A stretch of 43,597 nucleotides of DNA from Aeromicrobium sp. (GTDB taxonomy: Bacteria > Actinomycetota > Actinomycetes > Propionibacteriales > Nocardioidaceae): contig SSHC01000023.1 in the NCBI GenBank assembly GCA_008017265.1, forward strand, positions 1 through 43,597, in the 5' to 3' direction. This document shows positions 33,601-41,054 of the stretch, one piece after another (the first letter of the stretch is position 1; each line of letters starts with the position of its first letter). Below the pieces are notes generated by a model, which worked only from the letters and a program-made list of their open reading frames with translations, had not been told where the DNA came from and did not search any database. Made by a program: the position numbers and the translations under genes.

Positions 33601-34847
33601 TTCGGCAACCAATACACGGCGAGCGCAGCCACACCGAAAGCCAAAGCCAAGGCCAGAACGGCACCGATCTTGTTCGTTGTTCTGAACGCAGAGAGCGCGG
33701 GGATAGACAGCACTTCGCGCAAAACGATGCCAAACGGCGAGGCAGGCGATGCTTCGTTCGGAAATAGCCCCACCATGATGACTGCCGACAATGCAACAGA
33801 CAACGCAATGAACATCCGAAGTCTGGTTGTCGCCCATAGGAGGCCGACGAGTCCCAAGGTTGGCCACAACATCGTCACCACGACTACGAATGGACTCGTC
33901 AGGTAGACAGCATGTTCAGGCACCCACGGTCCGATCGAGCTGCTGCCATAGAGCGGCCATAACCCGAGACCGCGGAGCACCTCTGGCAGCGAAGACACTT
34001 TCGCGATGCCGTCCATCGTTTCAGAACCGTCAACGATCTGCGCGCCCGTGCCGAGCGCCAAAAACGCCGGGACTAACCAGTAAAGCGAGAACAAGACCAC
34101 GAAAAGTGCGCTTCGGGACAAGACGATCGCAGCGTTCTTGACGGTAAGACCAGAGTCGTGCCAAACGGCGATCGTCAATGGGATGATGGCCAAAAGGCTA
34201 AATAGCGGAACGACCGCGACGTTCATGCCGCTCATGAGTAAGAAAGAAATACCCACCAGAGCTGGCCACGCCCATGAACGAGGGCGCCGGTACGCATGCG
34301 CAACACAAAGCAGCATCCAAGGCAAGAAGGCCATTGGGAGTGCAATGGCGAGTGTGGCGCCCGCCGAGATCGTGTACGGGTTGGCGACATAGAACACAGC
34401 TGCCGCGAGTGCCAACCAACCACTCGCTTGTGCGACGAGCGTTCGTACAAGTCGAGCTGCTCCGAAGGCAGCCACGAGCAGCAGGACGAGGTGGAAGGTC
34501 TTAAACGCAAATTCGGGCGACATGCCGATACCGCGAAGTCCGCTAAGAACCGCCAAGACCGGAACAAGTCCTACGTTGAAGTTCGGTGATCCTAAATATG
34601 GTGACGATGTCCACGACGAGAGATAGTGCACCAACATCGACCACGGCCGCATATAAATTTCCGGCTTGATGTCGGTATGGAAGGTGCCGAGTCCGTTGAG
34701 AAATACGACCACCGAAAGAGCGACGATTGCTACAACTGCATAGGTACGATGACTGGCGAGCAAGCGCACGTGTGAACTCCGGAACTTCAGGCGGTTAGTA
34801 ACTGCTGCGCCGAAGCGCCACCCAAGAATACCCCGAGTCTCCCGCAT
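30687..34847 (-). CDS. Second giant DUF3367 / AftD-like membrane glycosyltransferase
   Basis: A 1386-residue paralogue-like protein starting from ATG 34847; the longer frame to 34976 would run over the divergent flippase start and looks non-coding. It has about a dozen hydrophobic segments in residues 35-480, a large outer region, and four C-terminal membrane segments (from about 1245 to the end). Two discoidin/F5-8C-like stretches are visible, about 745-870 (FDGDLATSWRFGDF) and about 955-1090 (ADGKADTSWIPGGGTRNAWWQVE). The first outer loop reads D59-x-K61-x-E63 (TDIKPEIYMRPW) where AftD reads D-x-K-x-D, so the acidic cluster is kept but altered and the downstream NQAYGYLFP motif is replaced by SPNFNVGLVPV. 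It heads the run of GT2, GT4 and GT-C genes. Probably a lipid-linked sugar transferase of different specificity from AftD. Confidence 0.83.
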   Translation of the reverse strand: MRETRGILGWRFGAAVTNRLKFRSSHVRLLASHRTYAVVAIVALSVVVFLNGLGTFHTDIKPEIYMRPWSMLVHYLSSWTSSPYLGSPNFNVGLVPVLAVLSGLRGIGMSPEFAFKTFHLVLLLVAAFGAARLVRTLVAQASGWLALAAAVFYVANPYTISAGATLAIALPMAFLPWMLLCVAHAYRRPRSWAWPALVGISFLLMSGMNVAVVPLFSLLAIIPLTIAVWHDSGLTVKNAAIVLSRSALFVVLFSLYWLVPAFLALGTGAQIVDGSETMDGIAKVSSLPEVLRGLGLWPLYGSSSIGPWVPEHAVYLTSPFVVVVTMLWPTLGLVGLLWATTRLRMFIALSVALSAVIMVGLFPNEASPASPFGIVLREVLSIPALSAFRTTNKIGAVLALALAFGVAALAVYWLPKIWQFAPARITALVLVVTLFAGWTMPAFTGGLYTSALDLPEYWDDAAASIDKSEQPGTVLVLPGQVRANYRWTEERPDDVLNSILDRRAVLPETTPNASPPAVNFLAALDSSFQSGTSAATVVSGMARYLGAGQVLLRHDVVWENNGGARPAQTSQQVGSDHGLFGRENFGNNGQNVLSPAMEDPFFFGEQFLPPLQVYDVQGPQKPVRALPLDRGLIVAGDGFAFPQMLSENMLGSTPLVRYAQDVSAKSFADAVSQSERMVLTDTNARRNVIPNRLTAGFGQLLTAKQPLGATRTLGTNTHDQTVREDEVISVKTSQSGGVFFDLPYGAGQFAFDGDLATSWRFGDFGTAKGQTIKARFAKPTKVSKVAIAQMKVGDAVIDEVEVTVGKKTKRVSLPENGIKEVPFKNVTTRDLTIKVKSIAGEGFNFVAISEINVNGLRSEPVARMPLTFDDRWESLDAEGRAVFSKTPLDVLMTRVQNTVSTADDSETVLDRRFSLPDDREFEISGDVRILGAVEPIYDRLEGRGEKVKATSSGFYFDDPEVRASRAADGKADTSWIPGGGTRNAWWQVETSYRSIDGVTIVQDRQNVPKTTADQHHTATRVQVLVDDRVVATSDIGLGRTRIDFDEPVSGSKVRVRIIGLEGDPKTYPPAFSVIDTGVQLPSASKQASRCVEVATIDGNALLMKPASDTLASQNQQGTLWEACDSVAVKSGAHRLTQSPDFMIDRLALRDTLVSKQQVRAAPIAQVLKDGNTHKRIRVQGSRAGYAVVAGQGVNTNWRARVNGKDIGPAQTLNGYSSGWILPEGQAAVIDMEYIPQRWSYAALGISGLALFVSLVVIALSAARKELFALGDSAVAETITRPTWLTRPVAEGLFAVSAGLLGGLAGLVAAGLFILGERRRGYEARTWVFAGCALVFVSILTYLGVVVANDLVGKVSADAVSMSMWPHYIAVAGLVWILAGILGKFRK

Positions 34848-34911
34848 ACACCCCCGAGAACCCGTACTCTTGGAGAAGATTTGTCGCTTTAACCAGAATG
34901 CATACGCCACG

Positions 34912-36096
34912 ATGACCAAACTGACACGTACCGCAGGCTCAGGTGCGTTACTCGGCATCACCATGGCCGTCGCCAATGCACTGAGTTACGTCTTTGTCCT
35001 GATCATCTCGCGGGCCTTCGGGCCTGCCGATTTCGGTGCGTATTCGGCGTTGTCCGCGTTCGGCATCGTGCTGTCGGTTCCAGCTGGCGCCTTGCAAGTC
35101 ATCGTCGCGCGACATATCGCAAAAGAGGACAGCTCTTCTACGGGTATTCGGCTCGCCATCTGGTTGGGGTCGCTACTCGCCGGTTTCACGATCATTGCGA
35201 GCATGGCCCTTGAGACTGCGTTTCGCCTTGACAGCCCCTGGCCCGCGATATGGGCGGGATTGACGCTCATTCCGATGACGATGACCGGGACATTTCAAGG
35301 TATTCTTCTCGGCCAAGACCGACTGCCCGCCCTGTCCAGCATCTATGTATCAACTGCCGTCGGGCGACTAGCCGCCGGCGGAATCGGCGCGGCTTTCGGC
35401 CTGAACGTCACCCAGATGTTTGCCCTGCTTTTCGTCGCAGCAACTTTCGTGGCGGCACAGGGGCTCTGGCTTTGTCGTGATCGATTGGCCGAAGACTCCA
35501 ACACATGGGCGCTCTTCCCTGAACTAATGCGAGCGACCATTTCGCTTGGCGCCTTCATTGCATTGACAAACGTCGACACGACTCTTGCCCGCGTTTTTCT
35601 CAGCGAAGAAGAGTCCGGAGGCTATGCACTTGCCGCCACCTTCGGCCGAGCCGTCGGTTGGGGAACCCAATTCATGGCGTTGTTGATGATCCCACGAATG
35701 CAGACAGCAGGCAGAACCCGGGCACTCATGTGGGCCAATCTGATCATTATCGTGCTGGGTATCAGTTGTGTGGCAGTGATCGCTGTCGCGCCGGGTTGGT
35801 GGATGTCACTTGTAGGTGGCGCGGCCTATTCCACCTACGGCACTCTCGCCATTGCATGTGTATCGCTCGGCACGTTGTGGGCACTCGTTCAGTTGTGGCT
35901 ATTCGTTGAAATGAGCGTGAATCACACATTCTTGGGCAACTTGACCTGGATCATCATTGGGATTCAAACACTCGCCATATCGCTTTGGTTCCACGAGCAC
36001 GCCATTCAACTCGTTGCAGTGAATGCCGTTGGAACATCCACCATCGTCGCCGTAGCGCTACTTCGAATCCGCCGACTCGACAGTGTGACTTCCTGA
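34912..36096 (+). CDS. Polysaccharide/lipid-linked glycan flippase (MOP superfamily, Wzx-like)
   Basis: A 394-residue polytopic membrane protein with roughly 12 hydrophobic segments and a MATE/Wzx-like opening: SGALLGITMAVANALSYVFVL, then the family mark SRAFGPADFGAYSAL. ATG at 34912 is taken as the start because TTG at 34870 would give a charged, unlikely N-terminus. Neither has a Shine-Dalgarno, so the mRNA may be nearly leaderless. It would move a lipid-linked oligosaccharide across the membrane so the GT-C enzymes can use it (inference). It diverges from the giant DUF3367 gene with only 64 bp between starts, and its last 39 bp overlap the convergent methyltransferase gene. Confidence 0.88.
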   Translation: MTKLTRTAGSGALLGITMAVANALSYVFVLIISRAFGPADFGAYSALSAFGIVLSVPAGALQVIVARHIAKEDSSSTGIRLAIWLGSLLAGFTIIASMALETAFRLDSPWPAIWAGLTLIPMTMTGTFQGILLGQDRLPALSSIYVSTAVGRLAAGGIGAAFGLNVTQMFALLFVAATFVAAQGLWLCRDRLAEDSNTWALFPELMRATISLGAFIALTNVDTTLARVFLSEEESGGYALAATFGRAVGWGTQFMALLMIPRMQTAGRTRALMWANLIIIVLGISCVAVIAVAPGWWMSLVGGAAYSTYGTLAIACVSLGTLWALVQLWLFVEMSVNHTFLGNLTWIIIGIQTLAISLWFHEHAIQLVAVNAVGTSTIVAVALLRIRRLDSVTS

Positions 36097-36894
36097 CCGC
36101 AAAACGCGGGCCAAGAACTTCATCGGCTTCGGGAACTTGGTGCCCAACTTCCAGCCCCACCTATTGATCGGCTGTTGCACATGCAACTGATAACGAAGAA
36201 TCATCTTGTCGCGTAGCGAGATCGTCGATGGAGCAGTGCGCTTGAAAGCCAATGCGTGCATTCCGTTGGCCCATCGCGGGTCGTCGTCGAATCGGGCATC
36301 CCACGTTGCAATGAGTGACCATTCCGGGTTGCGAGCAATGTAGGCCTCATGAGCTTCTTGTACGACTGGCCAGGTGGCGTCGTCCACAAGGATCAATGCT
36401 TCATCGGCCAGCAGGGGTTCAACAATTGCCAATGAGAGATAGTGAGCCGACTTTGCGTGATCACCGTCATAGAAGTAGACACCAACGGGACGATCGATGA
36501 TGCCTGGCTGCAGCATCAACTTGAAGCAATCGCCTTCAAGAAGCTCAACCGTTGCGCCTTTCGAGTACTTTTCAAGATTGGCCATGAGTTCCGCACGAGC
36601 TTCTTGGCCGGCCATTCCGAACTCGAGAAAGTTTTCCATTGCGTAGAAGCGCTTATCTGCATTGTCGCGTACCGCCCCACACATCGAGCGGCCTTTAAAG
36701 GTGCCGATTTCGAGGTAGGCCTCATCGTCAGGCAACAGGCTAGCCGCGAGTTGCAGCATCGCCAATTCATTTCCCGATGAGAACCCCGTGACGTCTGCCT
36801 TCAGATCTTCCCAGTAAGGGTCAATCGGGTCAGTATCTTGTGGGTCGCCTGGGAAGATCGTAGGAATCTTGTCGAGGAATGCTTGGATGTCCAT
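36058..36894 (-). CDS. Class I SAM-dependent methyltransferase (Methyltransf_24-like)
   Basis: A 278-residue soluble enzyme. SAM-binding motif I is EAYLEIGTFKGRSMCG (58-73), followed by ELLEGDCFKLM, YFYDGDHAKSAHYLSL with the acidic metal/SAM residues, and EALILVDDATWPVV. This pattern matches Methyltransf_24 enzymes such as those that act on sugars in antibiotic and O-antigen clusters. Residues ~240-270 (QPINRWGWKLGTKFPKPMKFLARVL) form a basic, possibly membrane-associated tail. It starts 27 bp after the first AT3-SGNH acyltransferase gene on the same strand. The acceptor is unknown; glycan O-methylation is the likely job. Confidence 0.85.
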   Translation of the reverse strand: MDIQAFLDKIPTIFPGDPQDTDPIDPYWEDLKADVTGFSSGNELAMLQLAASLLPDDEAYLEIGTFKGRSMCGAVRDNADKRFYAMENFLEFGMAGQEARAELMANLEKYSKGATVELLEGDCFKLMLQPGIIDRPVGVYFYDGDHAKSAHYLSLAIVEPLLADEALILVDDATWPVVQEAHEAYIARNPEWSLIATWDARFDDDPRWANGMHALAFKRTAPSTISLRDKMILRYQLHVQQPINRWGWKLGTKFPKPMKFLARVLRSGSHTVESADSK

Positions 36895-36921
36895 GAATGC
36901 CTTTCGTGTGCCCGAGACACC

Positions 36922-38892
36922 TTACTTGGTTGAAGCCAGAAAATTCTCGCGAATCGTCGGGGCCAACCAAGTCCACACCATTTGAGCCGCATATTCGGAG
37001 AAATGAAGCGAGTCTGAATAGAGCTTGACGCCATTGATCTTCCGCGTGTATCCCTCTTCGCAACCAAGGACCTGATGCAGTTCTAAAACAGGCGAATTGT
37101 TCGCCTCGGCCCACTTACGCAGGACGTTGTTCATCTTGGTCGGGTCAGCGACGACTTTGGCAGCTTCGGGGTTCTCTTTCGCATAGTCCAAATCCGTGTC
37201 GCGGCACGGCAGGGTGCTGACTTGGATCTGCTTGACTCCCCCTGCGAGGGCTTGTTCACGAATATCATCAAGTTCAGCGACGATGTACTTCTCATATGCC
37301 GCGTCTTTGATTGAAAGCGAGCCTTCTGGCGTCACGTGCAGCATCGGTGCAAGGGTTCCGACATTCAACACCAGCACGTCTGTCTTGTTCTTCTTCAAGT
37401 TCGCGCTGAGTTTTTCCCGACTTTCAAGGCAGTCTGCGAGCGGCTTACCCTTCTTTTCGGGACCGAAATCAATATCAAGTCGCATCAGGTCACAGCCGGC
37501 TACCGCGAGCGGAACAACCGTCATATCTTTGTAGGTCTCAGGCTCGAAGGCTTTCGCGAGATAGAGGGCGGTCGAGTCTCCGTACACAGCGACGTTGATG
37601 TGCCGATCGCCGGCCACGTACTTTTCAGTTCCTTCAACTAGCGGTGGCGCATTTCCTGATTCAAACTGCGAGTTCAGACTCGGAACACGACCAACAGTGA
37701 ACGCCAAAACGATAATGAGTGTGAAACTCGACCAGATCAACCAACGCGAGCGCTTTTTGCTACCGGTGAACGCGTCCATTCCGCGCAAAATGATGGGCAC
37801 TTCCATGAACCGGAAACTCACGAAGGCGACGGTGCAGGTGAGGATTGTGCCGACGAAGAAGAACGCCCAGCCTTGTAGGTCGGGTGCATACAAGTTCAGC
37901 CAGATCTGAATCGGCCAGTGCCATAGGTAGAGCCCATAGGTCATCAGACCGAGCACGACGAGTGGGGTAAACGAGAAGACAGTTTTCAGTGAATTCTTTG
38001 GCGTATCCAGCAAGATCACGATCGCGGGAAGCATGGCGAGATTCATAGCCATGATGCCGCCTTTTCCAAATACCCACGGGTCCCAGGGCGAAACCCAGGT
38101 GTAGGCCCACACCGTAAACACGACAACTGCCCAACTGATCAGAATCATGAGCGGTCCACGCGGATACTTTGGAATTCGCCCCTTACTGTCTGGACCGAGC
38201 AAAAAGGCGAACGCGACGCCAACGAAGATGGCTTGCGCGCGAGCATCCGTACCGTAATAGACGTGCGCTTGCGCATTTGCGTCGGCCACTCCGATGTTGG
38301 CGGCCCAGATGGCCGAGATAGAAGCCAACACCATCATGATGGTGACCCTGATGGCACGCGATTGAACCCACCGGAAAAGCGCGATAACGATAAATGGGGC
38401 GATCAAATAGAACTGTTCTTCAACCGAGAGTGTCCATGCGTGCCGCAATAGCGATGGCGTGCCCCATTGCACGAAATAATCGTCGGACGTCAAGATGAGA
38501 CGCCAGTTCATCACATAGCCGAGCGTCGCGAGAATGTCACCTTTCATGCCTCGGCGAACATAGTCCTCGGCCATGATCAATGCCCAAAAGCCGAGCACAA
38601 GAAGCAATACGAACATGGCCGGAAGTAGTCGCTTTGCTCTGCGCCGGTAGAAGCGAATAACGTCAATTCGTCCAGTTGTGTGTTGCTCAACCATCATCAA
38701 GTACACGATGATGAATCCCGAATACACGAGGAAGAAGTTGATGCCTAGCCATGCGCCAGGGAACAAATCCTTGCCCCCGAAATGCGCTGCCATCAGCACG
38801 AGCATCGCGAAGCCTCGGAAGCCGTCGAACGCTGGATTTCGGAGGATCTTGCCCGAACCCTGGCTCGGTGGTAGATCAACTACGAGTTTCAT
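36922..38892 (-). CDS. AT3-SGNH membrane acyltransferase, copy 1
   Basis: A 656-residue two-domain O-acyltransferase like OatA/OafB. The AT3 membrane domain (about 18-370) shows FDGFRGFAMLVLMAAHF, HAWTLSVEEQFYL, YGTDARAQAIFVG, GLYLWHWPI and FRFMEVPII. One more membrane segment (~385-400) leads to the SGNH domain with catalytic Ser440 in VYGDSTALYL and the D627-x-x-H630 pair in YSDSLHFSEYAA. The AT3 part carries the acyl group across the membrane and the SGNH domain transfers it to an outer acceptor. The ATG overlaps the copy 2 stop by one base (TGATG). Copies 1 and 2 resemble each other more than copy 3. The acceptor, perhaps the glycan assembled next door or peptidoglycan, is not defined by sequence. 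Confidence 0.92.
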   Translation of the reverse strand: MKLVVDLPPSQGSGKILRNPAFDGFRGFAMLVLMAAHFGGKDLFPGAWLGINFFLVYSGFIIVYLMMVEQHTTGRIDVIRFYRRRAKRLLPAMFVLLLVLGFWALIMAEDYVRRGMKGDILATLGYVMNWRLILTSDDYFVQWGTPSLLRHAWTLSVEEQFYLIAPFIVIALFRWVQSRAIRVTIMMVLASISAIWAANIGVADANAQAHVYYGTDARAQAIFVGVAFAFLLGPDSKGRIPKYPRGPLMILISWAVVVFTVWAYTWVSPWDPWVFGKGGIMAMNLAMLPAIVILLDTPKNSLKTVFSFTPLVVLGLMTYGLYLWHWPIQIWLNLYAPDLQGWAFFFVGTILTCTVAFVSFRFMEVPIILRGMDAFTGSKKRSRWLIWSSFTLIIVLAFTVGRVPSLNSQFESGNAPPLVEGTEKYVAGDRHINVAVYGDSTALYLAKAFEPETYKDMTVVPLAVAGCDLMRLDIDFGPEKKGKPLADCLESREKLSANLKKNKTDVLVLNVGTLAPMLHVTPEGSLSIKDAAYEKYIVAELDDIREQALAGGVKQIQVSTLPCRDTDLDYAKENPEAAKVVADPTKMNNVLRKWAEANNSPVLELHQVLGCEEGYTRKINGVKLYSDSLHFSEYAAQMVWTWLAPTIRENFLASTK

Positions 38893-40919
38893 CAGTCTCC
38901 TTCAATCGACTCGCGCGTACGAAGTTCGGGCGCAAGCCACGTCCATATCATTGCAGCCGCATCAGGATGGAAGTGGAAATAGTCACTAAATAGAGTCACA
39001 CCGTTAAACGTTCGCGAGAAACCTCGCTCGCAACCCAGTACTTCATACAGATCCAAAATCTGGACGTTGTTTTTCTCGGCCCACTCGCGGAACCAAGTAT
39101 TGACAATTGTGGGATCCGCAATATCTTTCAACTTGCTTGGATGTTCCCGATAGTAATCCTGAGTGTCCACACCATGTGTCACGAACTTCGCAGGATCATT
39201 CTCCCGACAAGGGATTGTCATCAATCGAAGATCCTCAATTCCCGCTTGGCGCGCCGCATTGAAAACATCGTCCAATTGCGATTCGACATAACTGCGATAT
39301 GCAGGGTTGCGCACATCCCAGATCTCGCCGCCTGTACCGACATGTCGGACGGAAAGTACAGACCCCGACATCAGCACGAATACATCGGACTTGGCCGTTT
39401 TCAGGTCTTCTGGCAGGCTCGCACGAGCATCTAGACACACATCCTCAGGTGAACGCCTTTCAATATCAGTCCACTGGACGTCTAGTCGAGCGATATCGCA
39501 TCCAGCGACTGCAAGATTCGTTATGTCCATGTCCGAGAATGTCTTGCTTGGAATTTGATCAAATAGATAGAGCGCCGTGGAGTCACCAAAGACCGTTACA
39601 CGCGTGGGAGTTTCGTTAGGAACATATGCAGGCGTACCGGGGATCAATGGCGGTGCTGCACCGGATTCGAGTTGTTGACTCAAGGAAGGGACTCGGCCGA
39701 CAAAAAAAGCCAGAACTATGATCAAACATAACGAACCCCATACGAGGATTCGCGCCCTTCCGACGGTGCCAACAAGGGAAGAAACTCCGCCTCGAATGAT
39801 GGGGAACTCCAGATATTTGAAGGAAATATGTGCAACCGCCACAGTCAGAACGATTCCGATTATGACGAAAAGGTTGACTGGTAGTTCAGGCCCATAAAGT
39901 GACATCCACCGTTCGATAGGCCAATGCCACAAATAGAGGCCGTAAGTCAGGACGCCAATGTACACAAAAGGCCGCCACGCCATGACACGCTTAAAAGCCA
40001 TGCTTCGGGGATCAGCGCAAGCGATGGCGACTGGCACGATAGCCACAGTCGTCAGCAGGATTCCGCCGCTGTTCCACATCCAAGGCGAATAGTGAGGAAT
40101 GAGGAAGTAAAAAGTCATCACGCCGAACCACGATGCCCAAGCCAGTGCATGGACAAGGCCCAATGGCAACGGTCTGGGTGCGCGACCATGTGAGTCTGGA
40201 CCCAACGCAAAGGCAAGTGCCACGCCAACCAAGATCGCTTGCATCCGGATATCAGTGCTGTAGTAAGCGCGGGCGAGGCCGTCGACAGTTGATACGTCGA
40301 TCCGACTAGAAAGCCAAGCGGAGAACAAAGCCAAACCTGCAATCGCTGAAACTCTGCTCAGGCGACGTCGCCAAAATGCCATGGCACCGATGATCAGCCA
40401 CGGGGCAACCGCGTAAAACTGCTCTTCAACGGACAACGTCCAAGCGTGTCGCAGCATCGATGGTGAGCCGAATTCATTGAAATACTGATCCGCAGTCATG
40501 ACAAGTCGCCAGTTCATGACATAGCCGAGTGTCGCGAAGATATCGCCTTGTAAAGCTCTGCGCACGTGGTCAGGTGCGAGGAAAATGCCCCACAAAGACA
40601 AGGTTGTCAACAGTACGAATAAGCCGGGCAACAAGCGTCGTGCGCGGCGGCGATAGAACTCGAATACCCCAACTCGGCCCGTCTTTGCGCGCTCCCGCAA
40701 AAGTAAGAGCGTAATGACAAACCCAGAAAATAGGAAGAAATGATTGATCGCGATCCAAGCGCCCGGAAGGTACGGGTGCCAGCCAAAGTGGGCCACAAGA
40801 ACGACCATGAGCGGTATTGCTTTTCCGCCGTCAAGCGCGTCCATTCTCCCTGAACGGGCTGGCTTGTCCGCCTTCGTCTTTGCCTGCGTCGGGTTTTGGT
40901 AAGTGCTTGCTTCGGTCAC
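38892..40919 (-). CDS. AT3-SGNH membrane acyltransferase, copy 2
   Basis: A 675-residue paralogue with the same domain order as its neighbour. AT3 marks: VAHFGWHPYLPGAW, HAWTLSVEEQFYA, YSTDIRMQAILVG and GLYLWHWPI. SGNH: Ser447 in VFGDSTALYL and D646-x-x-H649 in FSDYFHFHPDAA. The N-terminal signature is changed: MDALDGGKAIPLMV instead of the family DGLRGxxxL, so the arginine considered important in AT3 enzymes is replaced by lysine, while the membrane histidine (AHF) remains. A hydrophilic leader of ~25 residues precedes it. GTG at 40919 has AAAGGG about 9 nt upstream. A 135-bp gap separates it from copy 3. Confidence 0.92.
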   Translation of the reverse strand: MTEASTYQNPTQAKTKADKPARSGRMDALDGGKAIPLMVVLVAHFGWHPYLPGAWIAINHFFLFSGFVITLLLLRERAKTGRVGVFEFYRRRARRLLPGLFVLLTTLSLWGIFLAPDHVRRALQGDIFATLGYVMNWRLVMTADQYFNEFGSPSMLRHAWTLSVEEQFYAVAPWLIIGAMAFWRRRLSRVSAIAGLALFSAWLSSRIDVSTVDGLARAYYSTDIRMQAILVGVALAFALGPDSHGRAPRPLPLGLVHALAWASWFGVMTFYFLIPHYSPWMWNSGGILLTTVAIVPVAIACADPRSMAFKRVMAWRPFVYIGVLTYGLYLWHWPIERWMSLYGPELPVNLFVIIGIVLTVAVAHISFKYLEFPIIRGGVSSLVGTVGRARILVWGSLCLIIVLAFFVGRVPSLSQQLESGAAPPLIPGTPAYVPNETPTRVTVFGDSTALYLFDQIPSKTFSDMDITNLAVAGCDIARLDVQWTDIERRSPEDVCLDARASLPEDLKTAKSDVFVLMSGSVLSVRHVGTGGEIWDVRNPAYRSYVESQLDDVFNAARQAGIEDLRLMTIPCRENDPAKFVTHGVDTQDYYREHPSKLKDIADPTIVNTWFREWAEKNNVQILDLYEVLGCERGFSRTFNGVTLFSDYFHFHPDAAAMIWTWLAPELRTRESIEGD

Positions 40920-40962
40920 ACCACAACCCTTTGCATACTCGCACCGCCAGAATGATCGGAGA

Positions 40963-40983
40963 GGACCAGCGGTCCGCTTGCGG
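40963..40983 (-). promoter_or_regulatory. Overlapping small hairpins in the copy 2 / copy 3 gap
   Basis: In the 135-bp gap 40920-41054 two short inverted repeats share sequence: GGACC-AGC-GGTCC (40963-40975) and CCGC-TT-GCGG (40974-40983). They cannot form together. The site is 44-64 nt upstream of the copy 2 GTG. No T-run follows, so it is not a clear terminator. Nothing else is recognisable in the gap. Confidence 0.3.
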
Positions 40984-41054
40984 TCTGCCCTGCATCACGG
41001 GGTAGAACTATCCAGGTCATTTCGTACTTCCAAGGTGTCGTGGTGAATCAAACA

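Noticed and set aside
34848-34976. 43-codon N-terminal extension of the second DUF3367 gene
   Set aside because: It would overlap the start of the divergent flippase gene, and the added residues look unlike the family.
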